The position numbers were made by a program, and so were the translations under genes. DNA of 64,000 nt from Heterobasidion occidentale (Eukaryota; Basidiomycota; Agaricomycetes; Russulales; Bondarzewiaceae): positions 1,116,001 through 1,180,000 of the forward strand of contig JBCAQO010000002.1 of NCBI GenBank assembly GCA_039111635.1, given 5' to 3'. This document shows, in pieces, positions 10,861-22,052 of this stretch (position 1 is its first letter; the number at the start of each line of letters is the position of its first letter). A model generated the notes under the pieces. The model did no database searches, was not told the DNA's origin, and worked only from the letters and a program-made list of their open reading frames with translations.

Positions 10861-12016
10861 TCAACTTGAATGCAACCCCACACTAGCTGCTTAGACCGAT
10901 GAGTTCAGTCCGGCAATGCAGACCACCACCTTTACTCACCTGTTTGCGTCGTCCAAAGTGTCAGAGTGACCGACTCGAGGTAACGCAAGCCATCAAATCC
11001 CTCACTGGCGGGGAACTTGACCCCATCTTTCCACTCGAAACCATTGGCCAAGAACAGGCCAACCAGTCTCGATACATCGATGAGCTTCTTCTGCTCCTCG
11101 GAGACGCCTCCCATCTCCTGGTACAATGTCTCCCAGAACAGGTCCCGCAGTTCCTGCTGGTTTGGATGGTAGCGCCAGCCCCAGCTCACCGTCTCTGTCC
11201 CAAGCATGGTCTCGAGGCCCCCGAGCGACATCCCGAAAGGACCGATGGTGGTGTCCTTCCAGTCGCAAATTCCCATGATGTGGCCCGTCTCCATGCTCAC
11301 GTGGATGTTGTTCTCCAGGAGGTCGGTGTGGTTGGGCACCAGAGGCCAATTGGCGTCCAAGAGACTCGGGAGCATTGAGATGAGATGGCTCAGCGTCGGG
11401 CGAAAGCGCTCGGGCAGCCCTGTCTGGAGCTGGGAGAGTTCCGATGAGTATTCGTCAAGCAGCGAGGCGCGACTTGGACATGGCATCTGCTTGGGCGTGT
11501 TGTTCCATGCCGAGGCGAAAAATCTGTATGGCCAGAGCCAAGTCAGCTGGACGTTTCTTCCACGTAGGTAGATAGAGGGGGGTATGGGACTTTGGGATCG
11601 ACGTACCTAGCAAAATCCTGCACCGTACACTTCCGAAGGCTGAAGTTATTCCGGTTTAACGCATCCCGCGCAAGATACATCGAGACCCCTCCCACATTGA
11701 GCATCGTATAGACATGGAGCTGGCCCAGTTTTCCGCTGGACTCGTGATGTGGCGTGAATCGACCGTATGCTTGCTCAATATATCCGAGAAACCCCATGTC
11801 GAGGGCAGCGTAGCCGGCGCGAAACTGAACGACACGTGTCTCATCGTTGGTGAGGACGGTGTAGCTCTGCCCGCCTTGGAGAGATGTCGTGTGTATAGAC
11901 GTGCCTGTAATCCGTTCGGCCTCGAGGTCGCATTCCCGTTGCGTCGCAGGAGCGTTCTTCTTGAAGAAGTTCGAGATCTGAAATTTGGATAGTTTAGCAA
12001 GATTAGCCTCCATCAC
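10861..12016 (-). CDS. APH/choline-kinase-fold (protein kinase-like) family protein
   Basis: Starts with ATGATG at 12016. The first exon has the N-lobe features: ITGTSIHTTSLQGGQSYTVL then RVVQFRAGY, resembling the nucleotide-binding sheet of fungal aminoglycoside-phosphotransferase-like proteins. A GT-AG intron near 11608-11526 leads to the second exon. This has the catalytic loop NHTDLLENNIHV (the family D and N are present) and the metal-binding DWKDTTIGP (near 11260-11330). The second exon reads to a stop at 10932, but a good donor (ACAG|GTGAGT) just before it suggests a last small exon ending at 10861. Family members are widespread in fungi with no agreed substrate. Bases and splice signals look normal, so this is probably a functional host gene. 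Confidence 0.75.
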
Positions 12017-12952
12017 GTCTGTCGTCGTGGATGATAATGGATGCTTGGGGACAGTAAGATCGAGGTGATGATGGGTACTAGAGGAAAGGAAGAGAAAGAA
12101 AGAAAGCAGGCATCAGGAAAAGGGCAAGATGGCTTACCGAACTTAGGGGCCTTACATCGTACTTGCTTCTTGGCAGGAGGTTGTAGGTCCTGGTCAGGAC
12201 TTTGGGCTTGTATAAGCCCAAAGTCTTATGGTCAAGTTCATTCGGTCAATCTCATTTCTTACAAGTCCTCGAGTACCCCAGTAAGTATCGTAAGTACAGA
12301 TTCCTGTTCCTTACGTAGTCGACATCACAGAGATAATTATGCAAGCCCTTATTGACGAGGTATACATACAGCATGTAGCAAACGAGCGGCTTGCTTGCCG
12401 TTGCAGGAGTGAACTGTGGACAATGAACACAGTCGTGAGTGTGTATCGCGGTTGGCAAGGACGTCGGGGGCTGGTGGGTGTAGCCATTGTCATCTAGATC
12501 TTCATCCTTGTCGGACTGTCATCCTTGTACGCAGGGCTGGTCTTGTGTGGTTGACGAGGTTGATAGTATGGAATGTTGAGGGGTTGGCAAGGAGTGATAT
12601 AAATGAAAGAAAGTATGTCAATAAGAGGGGCAGGCGTCTGGGCAGAGGTAGAAACTCAAAACATAGCACGCACTGTCATCAGCAAAAGTGCCAGAACGTG
12701 AGATTCCCTTACCGGGATTACGGATTATATAATCTGCGGACGACCGTCATTACCTTGCTTGCCAAGGTTTCTCCCACCACCCGTAATTGTCGCGCGCTCG
12801 TCTCTCCTGGTACACAAGTACAAATAGTCACGTCACTTGTCACGTCACTGATCAATCGCTAGTCACATTAGTTACTAGTCACTGGTTATCACTGGTTACT
12901 AGTCAACGTCACAATACTATCATGGTCACGGTCACAAGTAGGAAAAGATATA
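12017..12952. other. Interval between the last host gene and the Helitron helicase remnant
   Basis: Holds the promoter of the APH-like gene and the region where the RepHel Helitron should end (its 3' end lies to the left). A long perfect hairpin is at 12198-12225. From 12825 to 12945 there are overlapping direct and inverted copies of GTCAC, CTAGTCAC and CACTGGTTA, including a near-palindrome around 12870-12910. No open frame is convincing. Confidence 0.4.
12198..12225. repeat. Perfect 12-bp hairpin next to a CTGA, possible Helitron 3' terminus
   Basis: GACTTTGGGCTT, a four-base loop GTAT, then its exact complement. Read on the minus strand the hairpin is directly followed by CTGA, which fits the CTRR end of a Helitron, and it lies downstream of the minus-strand helicase remnant. 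Two things argue against it: the usual spacer of about 10 nt is absent and the next flanking base is C rather than T. Confidence 0.35.
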
Positions 12953-13113
12953 CTACGAAGTTGAAGACCCATCCCTGCGCCAGATTCTATCCCATAACAA
13001 CTTTGTAGCCTGATCTAAGCGAACCAAACGATCATCTTCCTCCGAAAGTGCTGTTGAATGTGAAGCCAGAAAAGCTGCTTCGTCAAAATCTCGTAAAAGG
13101 CGGATTGTGTCCC
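12953..13113 (-). pseudogene. Helitron RepHel helicase, C-terminal end (cut off by LTR-C insertion)
   Basis: Minus-strand frame running from the left junction of the LTR-C insertion into DTIRLLRDFDEAAFL and EEDDRLVRLDQATKLLWDRI, stopping at 12953. It continues exactly where the other piece stops at 25792 (ALSHSSGRD): the 5-bp duplication GTCCC (GGGAC on this strand) encodes the shared Gly-Arg-Asp. The segment is the last part of a Pif1-like helicase after motif VI. Before the insertion the two pieces were one exon. Confidence 0.85.
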
Positions 13114-14291
13114 TGTTAGGACCGCGTCCTAACACGTGCTTTGCACGTGAATGGATGGGCTGGTCAAGTGCTTCGGATGTGCTTCAGACTCGGACCGCTC
13201 CATATGACTTGTTACCATTTACATGCTTGCTGCATGAACACTTACTTACGGTTCCTAGTTCTTGATGTGGACAGACTCTGGTTCCTGGCCCTGTCCCTGG
13301 TTCCTGATCGATCGTGATATGCCTCGGTATTTGATATGGATGTGGACAGACATTAGAGGACCCCTGAAAATAGGGGGGTAGGCCTGAGTCAAATTTTTGG
13401 TAAATCCTGAAAAAAGTTCGGACAAGTGAGCCAAATTTTGCTCAAAATGTTCGGATTTGCCTCTGGTTTTTGGGCCAATATCCATAATTTTGCCGGATGG
13501 AGACATCAGGCATCCCAGATGCCCAAAATGTTCGGATTGCTGGGGTCAGGCCTCAAAAGAGCCAAATTTTTGGGACAACATAGATCAGCCTTTAAAGACA
13601 CAATTTTGTTAGAATCTACATTAGAATGTTATTTTTGAACTGATAATATACAAGAGAGCATATGTGAGAGTGTCTGTGAGCTATCCTCATTAGCAATATC
13701 TTGATTCACCGCTGCGTGCTTTCATCAGTGCCTCAACGTCTGTAACTCCTTCACCGCTACAGTGAGGTTCCGAGCATACTTATTTAGGTGTGTGTAGGTA
13801 ACCAGTGATAATACTAATATTGGCATAGTAACACTGAGCTTACAAATAAGTCTATAGTGGCCTCTGACTAGTATGAGATTGTAAATCAAAAACAGGGAAG
13901 ATATCTCGGGTGAACAGCTTTAGAAAGATGGTTGAACATAAAGAAAGATGAAGTAGAGACGAGCGTGAGAGAAGCGCCTGTTCTACGTAACGAATAAAGT
14001 CGAAGCATTTTCGGGACTTCCTGGACCCGACTGGCCTTCTACTCCTTGGGCTAAAAAACTGCCGTGCTTGTGGCTCAAACCTCGTATCTTGCATACTCTT
14101 GTGTTCAAATCAAACTGGTCATTCCATTGCACCACAAGACCGATACAAAAGTTCGGACTCATCATCCATATTACTGCCAAAAGATCCGGACCCGGCATCA
14201 GCTTTTCCGTGATAACAGCCCAAAAAATCTGGACCACGGCACAGGCCTACCACCACAGCGTGGCATTTTTATCCGGACGGACTCTGGTTTT

Positions 14292-14911
14292 TGTTATGAC
14301 TTGACCGATCGGGACCCTTTGGGGTCGGTCTATCCGATGGATCAAGCATCACATGCTAGGCGGCTCCACTACGGAGCGTACACCAAGGTATTCGGCATGT
14401 CCTTAGGAGCCGACAAGACCGATGGTTCTTCAAGACATCGGTAAAGGCTATATGAGAGGGACATGAGGCTCACAGAGTTCACACAGTAATGAGAGGCGTA
14501 TTCACATGCCATGGGCTTAGGGCTTACGGGTAAGCACCTCGTCGCACCATGATGGATCAGTGCGACTGGAGAAGTACAAGAGTAGGCACCGGCTGAGAGA
14601 GACGGCGACCACAGCTCTCCTAGGATGGAAACCTGGAGAAGCACACGGACTCTTACCCTATACCCTATACAGTATATAAGGCCCATAGAATAGGCTGAGG
14701 ATCTTCAGTCTATTCTCTTCGTTCATTCGTATCTTCGAATACGAATCTCTTCGTTCCCCTGTATCTACACATACAGGATTCTTAGAGCCAATCATTATTC
14801 CCTCCTGTATCAACGCCTGATACAGTCGAGACTTCGCCCACCACTCAGTCCATTGTGCGACCTAGGGAAGAACCTGTTACTCTTGGGTTACTGAACGAGC
14901 AGTTCGTAACA
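14292..14911 (+). repeat. Gypsy-1 5' LTR
   Basis: 620 bp from TGTTATGACTTGACC to GTTCGTAACA. Contains a TATA-like TATACAGTATATAAGG near 14664-14680. Differs from the 3' LTR at only a few positions (mostly C/T transitions and a 2-nt length change in a T/C run near 14755). The right end carries an imperfect inverted repeat GTTACTGAAC/AGTTCGTAAC that includes the terminal bases. Confidence 0.93.
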
Positions 14912-15382
14912 CTAGAATAGACTCGCTTTTGCCCCTACCTTGCACCACACTCTGCTTGCTGCCACACTCTTTCTCACAACCCTCATCGGTGGCATAGACC
15001 CCCACCGAAGAGAGTTACTTCACACACCCTGGAGCAAGACCTAGGCCTAGGATTTCCACCAGGCACTAGACGAACCAATAACCAACTCCGACAGAACAAT
15101 CGTCCTATCCATCAAAGAGAAAATCGCTGGTATTATTCCGATACCAATCGGCCAGCACCCCCAAACTTTGATAACTGCTCGTACCGAGAAGGACGATACT
15201 TCTTCACAAGGGAAGACGAAACAGAAGCTGAGTGGGCCTGGGACGAAATAGCAGAAGACTGGGTAGCACCTCCCCAGTACAGGAACCCCGAACCGGAAAT
15301 CCCGGACACATCGGAGGAAGAAGAAGGAACATCCGAGTCCGAATCCTCGGATATTCAAACACCGATCAACGCCCGAAACATT

Positions 15383-16591
15383 ATGTCAAATCCTACAGAC
15401 CCCCCCGTCTCGTCGGGAAGGGGCAAGCTCAAGCTCCCTGATAACTTCGAAGGGGACCGAACACAATCACAGAAATTCATCATGAATTGCCTCCTCCTTT
15501 TCACAACAGAATCAGACCGATACAAGACGGATACAGACAAGGTTTCCCTCGCCCTCTCTTGCATGAGATATGGAACGGCCGGCGTATGGGCGGAAAGCTT
15601 CCTAAAGAAGACAGTAGGGGCGACCCCGCCCAAAACCGTAGGAACTTGGGACGATTTCCTTAACAAGTTCAAACTCCAGTTCAAGGAAACGAACCTTACG
15701 GACAAGGCCCGAAGCGCCCTCATGTCTTTCTCTCAGGGGAAGATGACGGTGGATGAATATTCAAACCAATTCATCCTTATCGCCGCCGACGCCGACATCA
15801 CCGACAAGGAACAGGTTCCTTACTTCCAAAGAGGGCTTGATCCAAAGGTCATGGACAAAATCTATGACAAGGAAACTCCGCCGAAGGACACGATCCAAGA
15901 TTGGGTCAACACTGCCTGTGAAATAGATGGACGCCTAAGAGCCCGAAGTGCTCAAAAGGCGATCCTCGCCAACTCCACCTCATTCCGAAGTGATTTCCTC
16001 AATCGTTTCCACCTCCAACCAGCTCGTCGCTACAACTCTACCACAGCTCCTCGAAGAATGAACAACCAGGTAGTCGACATGGATATTGACGCCTCCCGAA
16101 AAAGAGATGCCGAGCGCCAGAAGCGCACTTACGATGGCAAGCTCACCACTCGTTGTTTTAACTGTGGAAAGCTAGGGCATTGGGCGTCTGACTGCCGATC
16201 TACTCGTAGAGGCGTTCCCCCGTCTCGAGGAAATTCGCGCAAGCCGATGGGCAGAGGAGGTAGACGAACTTGCGCTGCAGACATGGAGGATGAAGACGAG
16301 CAAGAATCCCCGGTGGGAAACGATGCGCGACTACATCGAGGACTGGAGGAGGGGAGTTCTCATGGCCACCACCGTCGGGTACCACAACCTGGTAATTCGG
16401 TGGAACGTGAGGACCCTTCCGCGAGAAGGGGAGGATCACACCCGAGCGATGGAGAGCGCTACGTACCGCCTAACGGACGACGAAGAAACAGACCCATCAG
16501 TGATACTAATGGCGTCCGAGCGCTCTTCCAAGAAGTAGGGGAGGCTGAGGCAAAGAAGATGTTGGTGGATCTGGCAGAGGATTTTTCCTGA
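15383..16591 (+). CDS. Gypsy-1 Gag with CCHC zinc knuckle
   Basis: The first ATG gives 402 codons. The central part (about 15420-15930) is the capsid-like retrotransposon Gag region, with KFIMNCLLLFTTESDRYK, KFKLQFKETNLTDKARSAL and DEYSNQFILIAADADI. A zinc knuckle CFNCGKLGHWASDC lies at about 16153-16194, for binding genomic RNA, followed by an Arg/Gly-rich tail. The frame is open without a stop back to about 14924, just inside the LTR, and that part encodes an acidic stretch (DTSEEEEGTSESESS near 15306-15350). The true start may therefore be upstream at a non-ATG codon or a lost ATG. Confidence 0.88.
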   Translation: MSNPTDPPVSSGRGKLKLPDNFEGDRTQSQKFIMNCLLLFTTESDRYKTDTDKVSLALSCMRYGTAGVWAESFLKKTVGATPPKTVGTWDDFLNKFKLQFKETNLTDKARSALMSFSQGKMTVDEYSNQFILIAADADITDKEQVPYFQRGLDPKVMDKIYDKETPPKDTIQDWVNTACEIDGRLRARSAQKAILANSTSFRSDFLNRFHLQPARRYNSTTAPRRMNNQVVDMDIDASRKRDAERQKRTYDGKLTTRCFNCGKLGHWASDCRSTRRGVPPSRGNSRKPMGRGGRRTCAADMEDEDEQESPVGNDARLHRGLEEGSSHGHHRRVPQPGNSVEREDPSARRGGSHPSDGERYVPPNGRRRNRPISDTNGVRALFQEVGEAEAKKMLVDLAEDFS

Positions 16592-16599
16592 CCTCTCCT

Positions 16600-19500
16600 T
16601 CACCAGCCGAAGAGAGAGGGTCGAGGAAACTCGAGTATGATTCCCCGTCATATATTCGAATCGGAGCAATGAACAGTCACATTATTACCCCCATTCGACT
16701 TGACGTGCGATTGACAACTCGAGGAAGAAGCGCTGGAGCCAGAGCCGCCATCGACTCAGCATGCGAAGGGATTTTGGTAAACGAAGAGTGGGTACAGAAG
16801 CACAATCTCCCCACCTATCCTTTAAACCGCCTCATCCGCGTTCGCAACGTCGATGACACCATCAACAAGGCAGGTCTCATTCGATGAGGCCTAGACGCGA
16901 ATCTCACCGTCAAAGACAGACGGGGGAGAACTCACACCGAACGCGTCCAGATGTTCATCACCAATCTAGGGAAGGACGACATGCTCCTAGGAACGGATTG
17001 GTTGAAATACCACGACCCCTCCATCGGGTGGAGGCGCCGTGAAGTACACTTTGATCGGTGCCCCAGAGATTGCCAACAACCATATGGGTTTACCAAGGCA
17101 AGGGAAGAGCCTACCAGAAAGGCATGGCTAGCAAAACTACGCGGCGACAAGATTCCCCAGCGGACGAAACCGCATCTTGTCTCAGAACCGGTAGGACCTT
17201 CATGGACTTGGACTAAAGAACAATGGAGCCAAGTACCCGCGAAGGAGTGGAAAACTCGGTTCATGGAGTTACTCGAGCACAAATCCCGACAGCGCAAGGC
17301 TCGGAAGTGGCTCGAAGAGCAAATAACCGAAAGGAAGGAACGCCGGCAAGCTCAACAAGAGGCAACCCAGGGCGAAGCTTCAGGAAAAGTCGCTGAAGAA
17401 GCGCAAACGCCGTTCGACTCCTCCGCAATGGAAAGCGCAGGAGAACCCGTCATTAGGAAGGTAGCTCCAGAACCCTCGGGGTTCGCAAGCTTTGACGAAG
17501 ACCTAGAGGAAGAAATCGATACCACCAACTTGAAAGGTCGAGTGCCGACAGAATATCATTCTTACCTCGACATCTTCAGCGAACGACGATCGCAGAGGCT
17601 TCCCCAACATACAATATGGGACCATGCGATAAACCTCAAACCATCTTTTGTACCCCAGGCCCCGCGGATATTTCCTCTGAGCCCGGAAAAGCATGATGAG
17701 TTAGGGAAGTTCGTCAAGGAGCACCTTTCCAGAGGAACAATACGTCGGTCAACAGCGCATAGCGCGGCCTCTTTCTTTTTTGTAAGCAAGAAAGATGGGA
17801 AACTCCGTCCGGTACAAGACTATCGTCACCTTAACGAACACACCATCCGAGACGTCACCCCCCTGCCATTAATCCAAGAACTATTGGATATTATTAAAGG
17901 CGCAACGGTGTTCTCGAAGCTCGATGTTCGGTGGGGGTATAACAACGTGCGCATCAAGAAAGGAGACGAATCCAAGGCGGCCTTCGTCACACCCTTGGGG
18001 CTCTTTGAACCCACAGTGATGTTCTTTGGGCTCTGCAATTCCCCAGGGACCTTCCAAGCCATGATGAACATGATTTCCAGGAACTCATCTTGGCTCGGAA
18101 AATAGCGATATATATGGACGACATCCTCATCTTCACGAAGACCACAGCGGAACACATTGTGATTCTCAAACGAGTCCTCCAAATCCTGCGCGACAACGAT
18201 CTTTACCTCAAACCAGAGAAATGCGAATTCCACAAGGAGAAGCTAAATTACCTTGGGTACACGATTTCAAAAGACCACGTCGCTATGGAAGACTCGAAGA
18301 TTGAAGCTATCCAAGAATGGCCCATCCCACGCACAGTTCGCGACATCCGCTCTTTCTTGGGCCTAGGGAACTTCTATCGACGATTCATTGATAAATTCTC
18401 CTTGATCGCTCGACCGTTGCATAACCTCACGAAGAAAGATATGAGATGGGACTGGACCACGGAGTGCCAACAGGCGTTTGATCGACTGAAGAGAGCCTTT
18501 GTCAGTCAACCCGTCCTGCTGTACCCTGACCCGATGCGCCCCTATCGGCTCATTACCGACGCTTCCCTCGCGGCATACGGTGCAGTCCTCTTACAGGAAG
18601 GACCTGATAACGACTGGCACCCCGTGGCATACCTCTCCGGATCGTTCTCACCGGCCGAACGGAATTACGACGTACATGATCGCGAACTCCTTGCTATTAT
18701 CAAGGCGATGGAGCACTGGAAACACTACCTCGAAGGCGCTCGACACCCTTTTGAAGTCTGGACGGACCATAAGAACCTGGAACACTTTCAGACGGCGCGC
18801 GACCTGTCAAGGCGACAAGCGCGCTGGAGCCTGTTTTTGTCCCGATTTGACTTCCAGCTCAGTTACAAGGCTGGAACTACGAATCATGCCGATGCTCTGT
18901 CCAGGCGTCCAGACCTTAGTGAGGGGGTGGAATCTGACAACAAAGCACAGACTCTGCTCCCGTCCAGACTTTTCACCGAGTCCAGCGAAACTCTAGTAGA
19001 GCCAAGCGAAGGCATACACGTCAAGGCAACGGAACTCGTATCCTCGGACATCCTCGCCCTTATCCGACACTCGCGCTCGGAACACGATTTGCTAGTCGAC
19101 GTCGCCCTCAAGAAACTGCTGGAAAAAGGTCCAAACGCAATGAAGGGCGACCTAGGAAAATGGACACATGAAGAGGGCATCACAAGACGCGACGGTTACA
19201 TATGCGTCCCAAAGGACGACCTCCTTCGACGAATGATTGTCAAAACGCACCATGACACTATGGCTACAGGACACCCGGGCCGAGCAAAGACCTTAGAATT
19301 GGTCCAACGCCATTACTGGTGGTCAAGCATGACCAAATTTGTACACGCATATGTGGATGGATGTGCAGTCTGCCAATCTACCAAGAACCTTCCCCATAGG
19401 ACCCACCCACCGATCCAACCGCTGGAAACCACAAACGCCCCTTGGCGTTTCATCTCCACCGACTTCGTGACAGACCTCCCGGAAAGCAGAGGCTACGACT

Positions 19501-20516
19501 CGATCAACGTAGTGGTCGATCAAGGTCTGTCAAAAGGAATAGTCATAACTCCGTGTAAGAAACAATCACGGCCGAGGAAACCACGACACTCTTCCAGGAC
19601 AACGTGTTCAAACGATACGGACTACCAACCAAAGTGGTGTCCGACAGAGGTCCTCAATTTGCGGCAAAATTCACAAGGGAACTATGGAAAGGAATGGGAA
19701 TCACCCCTGCCCTCAGCACGGCGTACCACCCCCAAACGGACGGAGAAACGGAACGGGTAAACCAAGAGATCGAACAATTCCTGCGAGTGTTCTGCAACTA
19801 CCATCAAGATAACTGGGTAGACTTGATTCCCTTTGCAGAGTTCTCCCACAATACCCGAAGACACTCCGCCACTGGAAAGTCGCCGTTTGAAGTCCTTTAT
19901 GGGTTCAATCCACCATACTCGGTCGACTCAGCCTGGAACCAAGGTGCCCGCAGTACTGAACGTTTGCAGCTAATCAAAGAAGTCCAAGAAGATGCGGCCG
20001 CAAGTCTACAAATAGCAGCGCAGCACGCCAAGGACCGGGACCTGCACAGGAAACTCCCACAGTGGGAAGTAGGAACCCAAGTTTGGTTAGAAGGAACCCA
20101 CATTCGGACGACTCACCCGAAGTTCAAGTTGGCACCTCGACGCTATGGCCCCTTTTCAGTGACCGAAAGAATCGGTCCTGGCTTATCGGTTGGAAATACC
20201 CGAAACATGGAAGATACACCCGGTGTTTCATGCCTCCATACTCACGGAATATCATGAGACAGAGGCCCACGGAAGGAACTTCCCCAGACCTGCCCCAGAG
20301 ATCTTGAATGAAGAAGAACACTACGAAGTGGAGGCCATTCTAGATTCAAAACGCCAGGGACGAGGGACCAAGTACCTTGTCAAGTGGGTCGGATACTCCG
20401 AGGCCGATAACACCTGGGAACCCTTTGCCCTCCTCAAGGATACGGCCGACGAGGCGCTTCGTGAATTCCACGAAAGCTACCCAGACAAACCCCGACCTGC
20501 GACGATTAAGCTTTAG
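16600..20516 (+). pseudogene. Gypsy-1 Pol (protease, RT, RNase H, integrase, chromodomain), broken by one stop and three frameshifts
   Basis: Protease: AAIDSACEG near 16747, where the usual DSG/DTG is DSA; an in-frame TGA follows at 16885 (CGA to TGA), then GTDWLKYHDPSIGW. RT: KDGKLRPVQDYRHLN, then a break near 18070, then YMDDILIF at about 18111. RNase H: acidic residues in LITDASLAAYGAVL, HDRELLAII, VWTDHKNLEHF and NHADALSR. Integrase: HHCC zinc site (19249-19385), first Asp in STDFVTDLP, break near 19562, then VVSDRGPQF and YHPQTDGETERVNQEIEQFL. After another break near 20185 comes a chromodomain (VEAILDSKRQGRGTKYLVKW, VGYSEADNTWEP) ending at 20516. Each break is one base short, and two of them fall in T or A runs. 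The chromodomain is expected to steer integration to modified histones. Confidence 0.9.
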
Positions 20517-20521
20517 AAAGG

Positions 20522-20528
20522 TATAAAA
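20522..20528 (+). promoter_or_regulatory. TATA box before the extra Gypsy-1 ORF
   Basis: TATAAAA followed by GGGGGAG, just after the Pol stop and about 50 bp before the ATG at 20575. Position and sequence suggest a separate internal transcript for the downstream ORF; no experimental signal can be seen from sequence. Confidence 0.4.
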
Positions 20529-20574
20529 GGGGGAGACGCCCCACCCCTTTAAAGGCAAGAATCCTCCCCAGTAC

Positions 20575-21951
20575 ATGTCCGACCACTCCTCCCTTGACTA
20601 TTCCCCTGGACGTGCCATGCTCATCGATGACGGAACTACCTCCTCCCCTTCAAGAAACCCCTCACCAGACATCGTTCTGGCCGTGGCCAACCCCGACACT
20701 GGACGCCCTAGCCGAAGCAGCCGCCCAGCGACTCCGGAAGGAATTCCCATACCGATCACCGTCCACCAAACCGCGCTCGCCGTCGAAGATCGAACGGGTC
20801 CTCGAACCTCACCACGGATTGAGAGAGCTCATGACGAGCACGATGAAGGACGTCAAGAAGAAGGAAGGCCTACTCCGTCAACGCCTCCGCGACCGACGAC
20901 AACGTTGGCTCAAGGAGACACAAGACAGGAAACGAGAGGCGGAAGAAGACCAGGAAACCCTGCGGACCTGGCATCGCCTACAGTTGCTGAGACAGGTGTA
21001 CAAGAACCAACAACGGCTGGTACATCAACTGCCAGGACCAGAGGACCCCCTACCGGTAGTCGAGATCTGCACCCCGGAGAGTTGGAAGGGCTAGGAAACG
21101 CGCTGCTCCAGCGCACCACCATCTCCGCGGTAATTCAGATGGCCACAGCGCTAGCCTTACAAAGGCTCGCTAACTACTTCGCAGGGCAACCAGGGAGCGA
21201 GGGCGACGACATACCCCGACGCCTCGCTGACGCGAGCGACCAGGTCAGGCTTTTGGCCTATGCAGATGATCATAGGGCCGCCTCCTGGTACGCCCGAGGA
21301 AACAATGGGGCTTACGCCCTACTCATTCATCCGGACGAGTTCTCCTCTTTCATCAATCTGGAGCTCCTCCCCGCCCTCATATCGCGCACCGACACAGGAC
21401 ACTCCTCCCACGCCCGTCCGGTTCAGATTGACCCATTCCGCGTCCAACCATGGAGCAAAGCTAGCAGAGCGATACCGGCTACAAGTAGCCGAGACGCAGC
21501 CGTCCAGACAGAACACGTCTGGACTACGGTTCAACGACAAGCACGAAGAGATCGAGAGGCCCTTCCTCCCACTTCGACAGGACAATCCGCCGGGCAGGAC
21601 GCCGGAGGCAGCAATGAGGAGCACCCTCCAAGGTATAGGAGAAACGAGGTACGAGGAAGCCAGAGGACAAGGGCAATTCTTCAGCCCAGGCGAAGCAGTC
21701 CTAGAAGAACTCGACCAAGAGATCCGCCGACTCCAAACCGTCCTCGAGATAATCGAGCTGAAGGAGCGCATCCACACATTGGTAGAAGAACTCCAATCCG
21801 CCAGCGCCCGACTCAGCGAACTACTTCCTGGACTCGAGCGGAACTAGACGCCTGGGACGAGGTCGAAGACGGCAATTACGATGACATCGACCCCTATTAC
21901 AGGCCAGATGAAGGATACGGGGACTACGGAGACATTGGCGGAGGATACTAG
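20575..21951 (+). CDS. Gypsy-1 extra ORF downstream of the chromodomain (function unknown)
   Basis: 458 open codons in one frame, starting MSDHSSLDYSPGRAML and ending in an acidic Gly/Tyr-rich tail (DDIDPYYRPDEGYGDYGD). No known domain was recognised. A second frame (20594-21094 and 21260-21847) is also long and looks more protein-like in places: a charged helical stretch (MKDVKKKEGLLRQRLRDRR near 20843) and EELDQEIRRLQTVLEII near 21707, both with coiled-coil character. In the first frame the best segments are 21080-21390 (LGNALLQRTTISAVIQMATA and following). Either the real protein switches frame because of base errors, or one frame is a shadow. It sits where env or a Gag-like ORF would be. 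Confidence 0.5.
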   Translation: MSDHSSLDYSPGRAMLIDDGTTSSPSRNPSPDIVLAVANPDTGRPSRSSRPATPEGIPIPITVHQTALAVEDRTGPRTSPRIERAHDEHDEGRQEEGRPTPSTPPRPTTTLAQGDTRQETRGGRRPGNPADLASPTVAETGVQEPTTAGTSTARTRGPPTGSRDLHPGELEGLGNALLQRTTISAVIQMATALALQRLANYFAGQPGSEGDDIPRRLADASDQVRLLAYADDHRAASWYARGNNGAYALLIHPDEFSSFINLELLPALISRTDTGHSSHARPVQIDPFRVQPWSKASRAIPATSSRDAAVQTEHVWTTVQRQARRDREALPPTSTGQSAGQDAGGSNEEHPPRYRRNEVRGSQRTRAILQPRRSSPRRTRPRDPPTPNRPRDNRAEGAHPHIGRRTPIRQRPTQRTTSWTRAELDAWDEVEDGNYDDIDPYYRPDEGYGDYGDIGGGY

Positions 21952-22052
21952 ACCAGGGAGTTGAGGAACCCCTGGTTTTTTCAACATGATGACGGAGAGG
22001 GAAGGACCCTCCGCATCACAGGTACCGGTTTCACGCACAGGACGCCGGAACG

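Noticed and set aside
14369..14686. 105-codon minus-strand ORF (MGLIYCIGYRVRVRV...) repeated at 24556-24873, with related frames at 41122 and 51188.
   Set aside because: Lies entirely in the Gypsy-1 LTR on the antisense strand; conserved only as LTR sequence.
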